Below, one piece after another: positions 1 through 11,500 of a DNA stretch of 64,000 nt (the first letter of the stretch is position 1; each line of letters begins with the position of its first letter). This stretch comes from Hofstenia miamia (Eukaryota > Xenacoelomorpha > Acoela). A model generated the notes under the pieces. It was not told where the DNA came from, did not search any database, and was given only the letters and a program-made list of their open reading frames with translations. A program made the translations under genes and the position numbers. Location: contig SCFE01000034.1 in assembly GCA_004352715.1 (NCBI GenBank), positions 2,134,429 through 2,198,428 of the forward strand, in the 5' to 3' direction.

Positions 1-435
1 AGGTGGGAAGAATGGTACACTGGAGTTTGAGCAGGCAGCATGGGTTAGAAGCAGGAGACAAGTGGTATGAGCACAAGCCACAGGGCGTCATAGAAAATGA
101 GAAGGTTAAGATACTGTGGGACTTCAACATACAGACGAGCAAAGTGATAGAAGCACGGAGGCCAGACATAGTAGTGGTAGACAAAGAGAAAAGATTAGGA
201 ACAGTGATAGACATAGCAGTACCAAAGGACAGAAATGTAGAAAGCAAGGAGAAAGAGAAGATAGACAAGTACAGAGAGTTAGCAGAGGAAATAGAAAGGC
301 TATGGAAGTTAAAGAAGGTTGAAGTAGTCCCGGTAGTAGTAGGCGCACTAGGAGCAGTGAGTAAGAAGCATAAAAGATATTTGGAGGAGTTGGGAGGAAC
401 AGTAGCACAGAAATAACAATAATAATAACATTTCA
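1..435 (+). mobile_element. 3' end of an RLE-type (R2/NeSL-like) non-LTR retrotransposon, copy 1, cut by the window edge
   Basis: Positions 3-416 encode the C-terminus of a retrotransposon polyprotein: the segment after the CCHC zinc knuckle and then a restriction-like endonuclease domain. The core of that domain shows RPD followed about a dozen residues later by an Asp in VIDIAVP, then a K-rich KEKEKIDKYRE helix, the arrangement of a PD-(D/E)XK nuclease that nicks target DNA for target-primed reverse transcription. The nuclease core is uninterrupted, unlike copy 2 at 22491-24404. The 3' end runs into an AAT-rich tract (411-430). Compared with copy 2, about 130 bp of 3' UTR is missing between the coding end and the AAT tail. 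The rest of the element lies outside the window. Confidence 0.85.
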
Positions 436-1120
436 ATTATACTAACAATATGAAAAATATGAATATATTTAATGTATTTTCCTCAAAGCAAGAACAGATT
501 TCATGTGAGTGCTGGCCCAGCTCCATGTGAACTAAAAAAATTTGGGCAGAGCGTCGGCGACTTTTACTACTGAATGGAAAGGAAAATTGAAACCCATAAT
601 AATTTATATGTTTGAAACAAAATCGCTGTCGCTAGATGGGCCTCAATATTGCATTGGAGTGTTCAACACTGCTAGGAACACTTTGTAACAAACTATTAAA
701 AATTCTATCGCAAATGGCGATAGAGAATTCTAATTACAAATGGCGAGTTCCTACTTAATCTTGAAACAGCAGTCACGTCTGCTTAAAATTACTAGCACAC
801 AAAAGGTAAAACGATATTTTTGATGTTGATACTAATAATTAATAAAATTTTTTTGCTGAATAATGTTTACAAAACTATTTTATAAAATCACATCCTGTAC
901 AGCTTGAACTATGAAAAATCTTCGTCCAACGCTATAAAACGCTGAAAACTTTAAGTATTAGCTTTCCAGTAATGTAGTGAATGTGATTAGTCAGTGCAAT
1001 CTTCAAAGAAGTATAAATCATATTTCCAAATTACCCAGATTGGAGCCGGTTGGCGTGTATCTCTGTGTTATGATCAGTGTTTCTGCTAAAAAGTTATTGA
1101 AAGATAAAGGTTTAAGTTAA
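436..1120. other. Unannotated AT-rich spacer
   Basis: No coding signal, RNA gene or repeat could be recognised between the tail of the RLE element and the left LTR of the Gypsy element. Confidence 0.5.
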
Positions 1121-1121
1121 C

Positions 1122-1296
1122 TAATATTTTATTAAAAACTGAAAAGTTACAGTGATGCATTTATATATATATATATAGATAAAATGTACAATCAATAACA
1201 GGTACGTTTGAGAAGCACCGATCTCATGAACTCTCTGACCAAGCATTCGTTGCAGGTTGCAGGGTAAATGTAATGATTATTACTACCAATACAACA
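1122..1296 (-). repeat. 3' LTR of the Gypsy element
   Basis: Shares with 5191-5432 the blocks around aagttacagtgatg, caataacaggtacgtttga and gtaatgattattactacc, in the same order. The outer edge near 1122 is approximate because this copy has drifted. It has only a short TA run where the other LTR has about 90 bp. Confidence 0.8.
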
Positions 1297-1461
1297 TCCC
1301 TCCCTTCAACTTTTGAGTCAAGTGAATCTTTGACGAGAATACATAAGGCATCCAAAAAACTGGGGTGGTTATTTTATACGCTCTTCTGTATGCAGTGTTT
1401 GGACTGGCATATTCTTGACCTTCATTCTCAATCTTCTTCTCTTTACAGTTATCTTCTCTTT

Positions 1462-2899
1462 CTACTGTATGAAGGTCTTCAGTTTGCAGAGGTATATCAT
1501 CGAAGTCATAAAATAGGTGGCATCATTTGAAAGTTCAGGGTGGCTTCCCAAGTAAATCAAATGGCGTCTATTCTTTTGAATAATGCCATTATTTATCCAT
1601 ATCGTGTAAGACCCAGGAGCTTTAGGTTTCTCAATTATTGTTGCACTTGCATTGCCTAACAATACAACACGAACCCTTGCTTTTGGATTTAGTTCTTGAA
1701 ATTTACGTGTTTGTCAATTGTAAGACTTTTCTTGATATAATCTATATTTCCTTTCCTTTCTTTTAAATTCAGTTTGCGAAACTACTTTTGGCGCCAGTTT
1801 AAGAACAGTTGAGATGGCGAATATGCACAGAAAGATAAAGGCGTGTTGTTGTGGTTCATCGATGCTATTCTGTAGTCAGGAGTTTTTTTGAAAATCTTTT
1901 TAATTGTCTTAACTTCTCTTGCCATTCCATTGGATTGTGGATATCGAGGACTACTGTATGATACAATGATATTTAGACCTTGTGCAAAAGTCCTAAATTC
2001 AGTAGAGACAAAGGGATTGTTGTCTGCCACAATCTCATGTGGGATTCCATGTTGTGAGACGATGTCTTATAATTGTCCAATTACTGCACTTGCACTTTTT
2101 TCATGTATCCGATAACTTTGCATATATCTGGAGTTTTGTGTGAATTTTCTGCAATATCGATCGTAAATTTGTGAAAAGGAAGTGGTGGTCTTTCATGGTG
2201 TATTAGTGGTTTCTTCTGATTTTGATCTTGGTGCATTTTACACGTAGAACATTTTGTTACGAAAGTTTTTATATCAGTAGACATTTGCGGCCACCATACA
2301 AACTGCCTTGCAAACTTCTTCGTTTTTATTATACCCATGTGCGCTCCATGTACAACTTCAATCACTTGTTGGTGGCAGGGTTTTGGTATATAGACACTGC
2401 AGCCACGCATGAGGATGTTGTCCTTGGTGTGCAGCTCATGTTTACTTTTCTCCAAGTTCTTCTGTTTATTTGAGGTAAGAAGTTGCGATTAGGCCATATA
2501 ATGTTCTAATATACCTCATCACAATATTTGAATCGAAATTATTTGACCATTCATTGCGAATTAACTTGATATTAAGATATCCCGATGTATTAATGGAATG
2601 TACTGCTATCTGTAATTTTTTCTCAAGATCACTTGTTTGTTTGGGCGGCTGACTAAATCTTGATAGAGTGTCAGCGAGAAACATCAGTTTTTCTGGTTCA
2701 TATTGGATTTGCATTGACGGGTACTTTTGGAGTACTACAAAAAGTCGTTAAACTCTCGGAGGCTTGTGATGCAAACTCTCAAGCGGTTTGTGGTCCAATT
2801 CAACGGTTACAGATCTTCCGTACGTGTATTGATGGAAATCTAACAATTTTATTTTCCATTTGTGAGAGTCATTGATTTTGCTGCATAGGCTACTGGTAT
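1462..2899 (-). pseudogene. RNase H and integrase region of the Gypsy element
   Basis: At 2714-2640 the minus strand has the end of RNase H (YEPEKLMFLADTLSR). At 2455-2081 it has the integrase HHCC zinc domain (HGAHMG with HxxxH-type spacing, then CSTCKMHQ) and the start of the catalytic core. The core resumes at 2030-1782 with DNNPFVS and SPRYPQSNGMAREV. The catalytic Glu normally follows the Ala of the NG-x-A motif; here that position is Arg with Glu one residue later. A C-terminal SH3-like tail (APGSYTIWINNGIIQKNRR) is at 1662-1462. Frames are disrupted between blocks. Confidence 0.78.
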
Positions 2900-4288
2900 G
2901 TTTTCCTGGATTAGACATGTTCCGTTAGCTGACTTTGATGCATCAGTTTTAGGGTTACAGGAAGCGTATTATCAAAATGCATTAGAACTGGGTCTGACGT
3001 TAGATGTTTGATCAAGCAATTAATGGCACTCTCCTGTTGTTGATCCCATGAAAAATGTGAACCTTTCTTTAACAAGTGTCATAATGAAGTAGTTATTTCT
3101 GCGTAATTTGGCATAAATTTATATAGATAGTTGATCATACCCAGAATTCTTTGTAGAGATTGCTTGTCACTTGGTTTTGCATACTTCTTGATCTCTTCAA
3201 TCTTTGTTTGGCCAGTATAAACTCTTGATCATTTATTAGAAATCCCATGTACTTATCTGTACTTTTCATTAACTGCATTTTTCATTTATTAAATTTGATA
3301 ATTATTTCCAATGCATTATTTAAACATCTTAAAGTGTTTCGACAACCTCTTCTTTCGTAGTGGTTGCAATACAAATGTCGTCATGTATGGCTATGGCATT
3401 CTCAATATTTCCGAATTCTTTATCGATCATACTCTGCGATTTGTCAGATGCTGATGCCAATCCAAAATGTAATCTGTTCCAGCAATACCGGCCAAAGGGA
3501 GTAGTAAATGTGCATAGTAAAGCTGATTGTTTTGGGAGCGGAATGTGCCAGTAGCAATTGGATAAATCTACAACTGTAAAATAGCGTTTCCCATTGAAGA
3601 ACTCGTTAGATGGTGGATAATGTTTTCAAATGTTAGTCTTAAATCACCGTTTGATTTCTCTACAACGACCATATTTCCGACTCATGACGTTGCTTCATCG
3701 ACTTTTGAGGTAATCTCAGCTTCTTGGAGCCATTTTAATTGGGTTTTCAGTCTAAGTATCAATGAAAGAGGGTATCTTCTTTGCGGACGCATTATTGATT
3801 TTGCCAATGGATCCAATGGTATCTCATATATATCTTCAACTCTTTCATAACCAGAGAATACTTTTTTAGCAAATTCGATAATATATCTCGTATTGGGAAA
3901 GGTGTACTCTGAATACTTATTGCTTTCCGGGCCGAATCCGAAAAGGGCGGGTGTCACTTGAAGTTTTGATTGAATGAATTTCATTGCATTCTGAGTTCTT
4001 AAAAGGAACATCTAGTATTCCTTATTTCATTGATGTTTCCAGACCTAGGATAGCTTTACTGTCTGTAGGTACAACTAAGAGTTTTGCTAAGACTTTGAGC
4101 CTATTTCGTCAATGATGATTGGAATGGTTTGACCTCCATGACTAAGCTTGCCATTTGATGGATACATTTAAAATTGTCTATTTGTCTTTAACTCAATTTC
4201 TTTAAGAAGTTTTTGTGGTACTACATTACACTGAGCTCCCGTGTCAACTTTGATATTAAGTGGATAATTTTGAATCAAAATTGTAGTT
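2900..4288 (-). pseudogene. Protease and reverse transcriptase region of the Gypsy element
   Basis: A retroviral-type aspartic protease active site reads VDTGAQCNVV at about 4215-4247 (minus). The RT fingers start near 3800 (RRYPLSLILRLKTQLKWLQ, then a SKVDEATS block) and the palm continues toward 3360. Motif B-like HFGLASASDKSQ and a catalytic loop reading IHDD lie at about 3370-3480. The usual loop in Gypsy RT is I/V/L-D-D after an aromatic or small residue; here His precedes the two Asp. Frame changes near 3680, 3600 and 3360 make it a pseudogene. Confidence 0.75.
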
Positions 4289-5165
4289 CTAATGTCCTTT
4301 TCTTAGAAGTTTTTGGCCTAAACGAATGAATCGCATCACATTCATAGTTTGATTCACTTCCACTTGTAGTCTCTTCTTGTTCATCCAGATGGTCTGATTC
4401 TCTGTCTTTGTGGTAACAATGTGAATTTCTTTGAAGGTGGACTCGACACTAAATTGCAAAATGGTTTGACTTGTCACATTTATTGCAAATTTTACCAAAT
4501 GCAGGACAGTTTCAGGTTGCGCGTTTTCTGTCGCATTCACTACATTCAAACTGCAGAAGTTGATTGCTGGAAGTCTATTGATTCTTACGTCGTCGAATTG
4601 CATCAATCTCCTGTTTGATGTTGATATCTTCCTCGTCGTTTTTTTATTGTTGTATATGCTCAGTGGTTTCTTCAACCGCACTGCAGAACTGAGTTGTTTT
4701 GTGAAGATTAATGTTGGGTTCCCTTAAAAGTCTTTCCTGAAAACGTATATCTTGTATCGAGAGTATAATCCTGTCTCTAATTAGGCTGCCTTCCAATTGT
4801 CCGAAGGCACAACGCTTTGATTGGGTTCTTAGCAAGTTTACGTATTGATCGATGTTTAGGTTTGATTTTGCTAACTTGAAAAATTGATATCATTTAAACA
4901 CCTCGTTGGTGCCTCTTTTGAAGTAATCATCGAACTTGACACAACATCAATGAATTTGCTTTTGCCTTCTGTTCCTGACCAGAAGTTTGCGAAAATTTTG
5001 TTGGCAGCATCTCCAAGGCAACAAAGTAAAATTCCAATTCGAACTTCATCAGGTTATTCATCTGCTTCAAAAGCCTCCATAAAGAACATGAAACTCCGCT
5101 TCCATTTTATCCACTTTGTAGCTATGTTTGGAGAATCAATATCAAGTTGAAGAGCTTTAGCGTTT
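4289..5165 (-). pseudogene. Gag and zinc-knuckle region of the Gypsy element
   Basis: The minus strand from about 5160 reads as a Gag N-terminus (AKALQLDIDSPNIATKW, then an aromatic and lysine-rich segment). It continues at 4835-4644 with a CA-like C-terminal domain (LEGSLIRDRIILSI and RLLREPNINL, hallmarks of Mag-like Gag). Downstream, in another frame near 4480-4545, two metal-knuckle halves are visible: CSEC, and CNKCDKSNH, which fits C-x2-C-x4-H. In-frame stops and frameshifts separate the pieces. In a working element Gag would package the RNA in cytoplasmic particles. Confidence 0.75.
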
Positions 5166-5190
5166 CAAAAAACATAATCTCTGTCACCAT

Positions 5191-5241
5191 GTAATTTATT
5201 AAGAACTGTAAAGTTACAGTGATGAATATATATGTATATAC

Positions 5242-5320
<79 letters not shown>

Positions 5321-5432
5321 ATGTTCAATCAATAACAGGTACGTTTGACCAGCACCGATGTAATGAACTTCTTGATAAAGCATCGTTACAGGTTGCAGAG
5401 TAAATGTAATGATTATTACTACCAATACAACA
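5191..5432 (-). repeat. 5' LTR of the Gypsy element, with internal TA microsatellite
   Basis: Plus-strand start TGTAATTT at 5191 and end ACAACA at 5432 define the LTR. The PBS-like sequence abuts it at 5180-5190. A TA/TATG microsatellite occupies about 5226-5320, which makes this LTR roughly 65 bp longer than its partner. Confidence 0.82.
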
Positions 5433-7680
5433 GTCATGCTGTTACTAACGCATTTACAAGTTTAGCTATTTTTCAATGAAAATAAGAAATATTTAGATAA
5501 AAAAGATGCTACTGCCTATGAGAGCAACAACTAATTTTAAATATTTCAAGTTCTGTGGAAGCAGTCACTGTTTCACGAGGATAAATCAGACTTTGCTGAA
5601 CGACCTCTATTATTGCTTCAGAAAGCTTGCCTATCTCGAATATCATTGTCGGTAGGGGTCTACTCGAGGGGGTGCTCAAGGGGGCTCAGCCTTCCTTGTT
5701 AAATTTATATTAGTATTCGAATTTTGGATTTTATTTGTTGAGAATATAAATTATAGTAAAATATATCATAAAAATGCAAAACTCAAGATAAGAGCTCCCA
5801 CTTATTAATTACTTAGGATTACAGCTCTGATTGTAAGCATTCTGGTTCTATCTAAAGATATATATGCTATCCCGAAAGTAAACTTCGCCCGATTTTTTAA
5901 TTACATTATTGATGAAATCTCCTATACTTTGTAAGTAATGATACTCAAAATTATATGATTTATGTGTATTCTTTGCAGATGCTTTTATGAAGCTTTCAGA
6001 AAATTTTTTTCAACACCATTTTGTTGTCTTCGACTTCATATGTTGTAGAAAGGTTTTGCTCGTGCAATTTCTTCCCATCTCATGTCGATTTGAACGTCTC
6101 AATTAATATAAAAGTTACAGCACAGAATTCATATTTGTGTAAAATTTATGAGTCAATATTTCTAAGCCAGCTGAAAAGATTGTTATAGAAGATTGTGATG
6201 ATGCTACACGTCATGCATATTGATGGAAACATTTTTTAAGAATGTTTCAAACAATGCATGGAGTGGAAATTCAATTTTTAAAAAAATCTTGAATTCAGAA
6301 TACAAAATCAAGGTAAAGTAAAGTGTCAAAATTATAAAGTTTATATAGTTAAAGCCATTTTGTGCACTATGGCGAGCCCATCATTTCCATCACCTATTCT
6401 AGAATACTAGCTGTTATATAATTTTTTTACTGGGCAGATCAACTGCTTTGGAAAAACTGATAATTGCATCTAAAATTAGTATATTTGTACTTTATAATAG
6501 AAATTTATAAAAAATGCTAATATTTGAAGTAATTACAGAAATTAAGTCAGCGATTGTTTTTTTTGTTAGTATTCTCAAATAAATTCTACAATTATTTATG
6601 TTACTAATTTTTAATTTGAAGATTTTACGGATTTGCAAAATGCAGGAAGGGGACACCTAGCTTTATTAATTTTACAACGCCATATCTATATGCTAATGAA
6701 TTTTTTATTATTGCCTCAAGATTGTTGACCTCATTTCGAATTTCTCAATTAAATTTGGTTTATAAGTAATAATTGAGGTTGAACCATTTTATGCAAAATT
6801 TCATACTACTTTAGAGTTCTGAAAGCTTAGAGGGGAACTACATGATGATCAAATGCCATTGAAGAAGATAGTCTCGCTAATATTTACGATGTTTAATTAA
6901 TCAGAAACGATTATTGGAAAGCAAACTCGTTTGCTCATTACAGTTATAAAGGTTTGATTCAAATTGTATGTACTGCTGAGGCAACAAGTTTCATTAAATT
7001 TCAATAGATGGCGTACAACATTATTGAAACGAAGCCACAATGTCTATGAGTTGTTCCAATTGCGAAAAACGAATGTTTTCCAAGCTACATGTATGAATTT
7101 TCAACCCCACCTATAGTCAGTGAACAATCTCCGGGGTAACTCCCTCCCGGAGAAAAATAATTATCTCCGGAACAGTATGAACTAATAGACAATGAATCAG
7201 GTTGAGCTAATTTGGGACTAAGAATGCAACTAGTAATGCAGTTTTGTCATCGTCAATAATGACCACATTTTCTTTTAAAAGTTGTGCACTTTTGTAATTG
7301 TTTGGGCTTAAAATAAACTAGTTGCGAACACAATAGCTATCAGCACTCCATTAGTTGAAATAAGTTGTTGTTGAAAGTTTCTTAAAAAAGTAAAAGCATT
7401 CCATAGCAAGTAATTTTGAGTTTGATTTCAGGATTCACAAAAAGTTGTTTTTCAGGCTGTATATATTGGTTTTATTAGATTTCAAAAACAAATGATCTGC
7501 CATCGGATTATCAAAGTTCTTACTGAGATAAACAAAAAGGGTTTTCCAACCAAGTGTCAATCTGGAAGCAAATACTTGTTTTGCGAACAAAAGCGAATTT
7601 CTCTAAAAGCTGCCTTTTGAAAATAGGTTTACTGCAAGAACTAGTTAATAAACTAATCATTAGTTTCTTAACATACCCAA
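5433..7680. other. AT-rich non-coding stretch with no recognisable gene
   Basis: Only short chance reading frames are present. The part at about 5848-6123 recurs at 7883-8163 (see the duplication entry). Nothing else was recognised. Confidence 0.5.
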
Positions 7681-8364
7681 CTTACGTCTAGCAAATCAAA
7701 ATAATGCAGAAATTGTTTAGCTACCATCTTAAAAATGGGCATACAATTGGCTGAATTATAAGTTATTTAAATGGAATGTGCAGGATTCGGGGGAGGTTGA
7801 ACCAGATTTCGGCTTGTGTTTTCTACCTATGTCGATCTCTGGTTTCATTTGCGAGATTGGTCATAGCAATGAAAAGGTCAANCTGGTTCTATCTAAAGAT
7901 ATATATGCTATCCCGAAAGTAAACTTCGCCCGATTTTTTAATTACATTATTGATGAAATCTCCTATACTTTGTAAGTAATGATACTCAAAATTATATGAT
8001 TTATGTGTATTCTTTGCAGATGCTTTTATGAAGCTTTCAGAAAATTTTTTTCAACACCATTTTGTTGTCTTCGACTTCATATGTTGTAGAAAGGTTTTGC
8101 TCGTGCAATTTCTTCCCATCTCATGTCGATTTAAACGTCTCAATTAATATAAAAGTTACAGCANCTTACGTCTAGCAAATCAAAATAATGCAGAAATTGT
8201 TTAGCTACCATCTTAAAAATGGGCATACAATTGGCTGAATTATAAGTTATTTAAATGGAATGTGCAGGATTCGGGGGAGGTTGAACCAGATTTCGGCTTG
8301 TGTTTTCTACCTATGTCGATCTCTGGTTTCATTTGCGAGATTGGTCATAGCAATGAAAAGGTCA
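5848..8364 (+). repeat. Serial duplication of two blocks separated by single-N joins
   Basis: Block A (about 5848-6123) recurs at 7883-8163 and block B (about 7681-7881) recurs at 8165-8364. Single N characters sit exactly at 7882 and 8164, where the copies meet. The A copies differ at very few bases (for example tcgatttgaa against tcgatttaaa). The order A, spacer, B, N, A', N, B' is what results when a gap closer inserts overlapping contig ends or alternative haplotypes. A genuine tandem duplication of about 2.3 kb is the alternative. Confidence 0.8.
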
Positions 8365-8394
8365 ATGATTTATTCATCTTATGTGAACAGCATA

Positions 8395-8505
8395 CCCATG
8401 TGGCCACCACCACGTGGTCCACTAGTGGGGAATTAGTGGCAGTAGTGACAATTGCAGCCACTCATAGCCACCAGTGAACCACTGGTGGGCCCTAGTGACA
8501 TTTTA
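8395..8505. repeat. Cluster of GC-rich palindromes and a hairpin
   Basis: Within about 110 bp, otherwise surrounded by very AT-rich DNA, there are CCACGTGG, CCACTAGTGG, and a 9-bp perfect stem CCACCAGTG / CACTGGTGG at 8468-8476 and 8480-8488 with a 3-base loop. The words CCAC and GTGG recur throughout. It could be the end of a foldback or hAT-like MITE; no partner end was found. Confidence 0.6.
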
Positions 8506-11500
8506 TTTACTCTTAATCATAAATAATATATGAACTAATACTTGCAAGTGAAATATTATTCATTGTTATGCTTCTTAGACCTCATAAATATATAAAATTC
8601 ATTGTGAAAACTTTTTTGCGAATTTCTGCTTGCAAAAATTATAATATAACATATATAATATAACACATAATAATATAACTTATATGTGCAGAATGAAATT
8701 TCAAAATAATTTATTCATGATTATTCCCGGACCCTGAAATTACTGTCTATATGAGAATTTAAAATTGGGCAAATATTATTTTCAATTTTTGTAAAAATAA
8801 TGTTTAAAAATGGCAATTTCTTTTGAAATTGACAATGAAATTTAAATTGAGCATTTTTGTATGCTTGTTGTTAATATTTATAATAAAGAAATTCTTTCAA
8901 TTTACCATTACCAAATTTAAATCAATATGAATGCTAAGCTTGCTAGATTTTCTTCAACCCCTTGTTGGACTGGTGTTGGTTTTAACTGCAATGTTTAAAC
9001 TATTTATCAATATAAAAGTTTGCGCTTTGCTCCATTTAAAGCATTTTTCTGATGCTAAAATCCTACTTTTGCCGTCAATGGCCCACCAAATATTCCATTC
9101 GATCTGCAATGCTGTAGCTCATGTATTTTTGCTTTATTTGTTTATAGAACATAATATGTTTGCTTTGATCATTGAATTTGATAGAAAAAAATTGCGCTAG
9201 ATTAAAAGGTTAACAATAGGAACAAACTGTGTTTGTGAACACATATGAAAACGTACCGAGCCAAAGGAATATTTTAGGTATTCCGTGCTGTGTCATGACC
9301 ATTATACAGTGCCTCCAAAAAAACCAGACCTACCTTCGATGGAACCAGTGCTTCACAATTTTAATCCTAGATTCAACACTGCCTATAGTAAAAAGTTTCC
9401 GCATTTGCTAAGATTGTAGTTGCTAATAACAGCTTCGCTAAATACTTAAAAATCAAATTTTAAAAATAGCATTTATGTAGTATTAAATGGAAAAAATTGA
9501 CACGTCAAGTCTTGTGATCACTGTATATTTACATAATGTCAAAACACTTGTTAAAATGTAAATATTTGAGTTGCAGAAAAAATAAATTTGAAAGAATTGT
9601 AGTGGATGCTTTGTTGTTTACTTTCGAAATCGCAGTTGATTGCAAAACTAAAGTTGAGTGCTCTATGCAACTCTCCTTGTTTGATAATGAAATTTTTCCA
9701 ATTAAATTTTTGCGTTGATATAGTTGGCTATTATTAAACTTTTTCATGTACATTTTTCCATTCACAAAAGCAATCTACCTCTGAATGCGTTTATCTTTGG
9801 TTTATCTACAAAAAATAATAGTCGCTTCTACAACCAAAAATTTCCCCCCTCAGAAAAATTCCTTACAGTATTTTGTTCGAAGTTAGGACCAGATGACGTA
9901 CGAAATTTCTTAAAATAAAATAGTTTTAAAAACATACATAGATTAGGTGTTTTTTGAGATTATTGTAAAAACTATGAAAAAATATGTAATTTTCTCCAAA
10001 TTTCAATGCAATGCAGAAACTCATATGTAACATTTCTAATTTGAACACAGTTGTTCATACAAAGTCATAATGGAAATCCGTTTGTTTTTTTTCCTATGCG
10101 ATAAATTTCAGGACTGGAACCGGATCAAACCCAACCTATTTGTCAGAGGTGGCCCTTTGTTTAACAATAGAAAGGATTAAAATTTTAATTGACCATTTTA
10201 TTTTTGCATGTATTTGAAACTAATGGATCGATTGGATTGAGTGGATTCATATTGAAAATGAGTCAGATCCATTTCTTATAATTTGCTTGCAGCTTTGATG
10301 TATGCATTTTAGGAAAAAAGTTTTGTTGTAAAAATGGCGCAAAAGATAAAATGCATTGTTTCTATCCATGTTTTTCATATTTTATTATAAGCATTCTATT
10401 ATAAAATCTTAATTCAAAATGAATGTATTTTATTTCGACAAAATTGCAAAGCGTTAGCTTGCATCTCGTTGATTCGTGATTATTCTCGAGATTTGGTTGA
10501 ATGATGTAAGGTGCTCGACGGTGTCAAGGGTATATGAGAAAAGGTTTTTGTTAAGTCCGAATCCATGTGTACAAACTCGTTTTGTGTTGGAAAATACTGC
10601 ATCAAAGACTCTCCTCTCTTGCACAGGTTTTATGAGCTAACGAAAATAAACGTCATGATTGTGAAAATAGGAAGTCTGTTGGTCACACTATTACAGTACG
10701 GTATCATTCATGGAGCCAGCAGAAATGTGCATTTGATATTGCCTATTAGCAATTGGAGCTTCCAATAGAAAAGCAATATGTGATATACATTTTATTAGAC
10801 ACAAAAACGCTGTTTTTTTTAACAATTTCAGTAATCAAAGCAATTTTATTGCATGTTTTAGTAGAGTTTTTTCAAAAACACCTCTAATGACTGGGGTCAG
10901 ATCATACTTGGAAGCGGGTCCAGTCTGGTTAACTTGGGTTAGGTCAGGTCAAGGTGCTTCGAAAACATGCAATTTATGAAAAGCATTTCTAAAGACGTAT
11001 TTATCAATTTGCACATTTTTTACAATTCAAAAAAATTTATAATTCAAAACATGAAAATCAAATTCACCCTTCAAGTATTTTATCACTATACTTTATAAGT
11101 ATTTATTAACATCTTTTAGCAATTCCTTTCACACAACTTCTATATTTGTTTACTCAACCAGCTGTGATATAACTGGAAGCAGTTCTGGTAGACATGCAGG
11201 GATCGGGATAATAAAAAAGTAGTGCAGGTCGGTTCGACACAAGAGTTTTTACTAAGCAGTTCAACCTATGTCTCAGATCATTTGTCATTGCCATTGTGGC
11301 TACCCACGCATTCCATTCTGTCGCATTGAAGACATATTGCGAGTGTTTTTTTAAGCAACACAAACCAAAAACGATAAACAAAAAGTCTCCCCAATTCGTA
11401 ATTCCAAGAATTTCAAAGGTGTTGTTTGTAGTAACATTCTATGGTATTAGTCTGCAGACCACATGAGTATTTGTTAAACCGTATTTCATCCACATCATAA

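Larger units (their letters stand above)
1122..5432 (-). mobile_element. Ty3/Gypsy (Mag-like) LTR retrotransposon, full length but decayed
   Basis: Two related terminal sequences (about 1122-1296 and 5191-5432) flank a minus-strand gag-pol in normal order: Gag, zinc knuckles, aspartic protease, RT, RNase H, integrase. Next to the left (3') LTR lies a polypurine tract, seen on the plus strand as tccctccc at 1297-1304. Next to the right (5') LTR the minus strand reads TGGTGACAGAG, a plausible tRNA primer-binding site. LTRs begin TGTTG on the minus strand and the 5' LTR ends in CA. Every domain is broken by stops or frameshifts, so the copy cannot be autonomous. No convincing target duplication was found. 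The LTRs differ mainly by a TA microsatellite expansion in the right one. Confidence 0.85.

Noticed and set aside
124-408. Minus-strand 94-codon frame opposite the RLE endonuclease
   Set aside because: Leu/Ser-rich mirror of a purine-rich coding strand; shadow frame.
5122-5437. Two Tyr/Ile-repeat frames in the right LTR
   Set aside because: Translation of the TA microsatellite, not protein.
8931-9200. 89-codon hydrophobic frame
   Set aside because: Looks like a membrane peptide, but isolated in AT-rich DNA with no splice signals or known motif; hydrophobicity is expected from T-rich chance frames.
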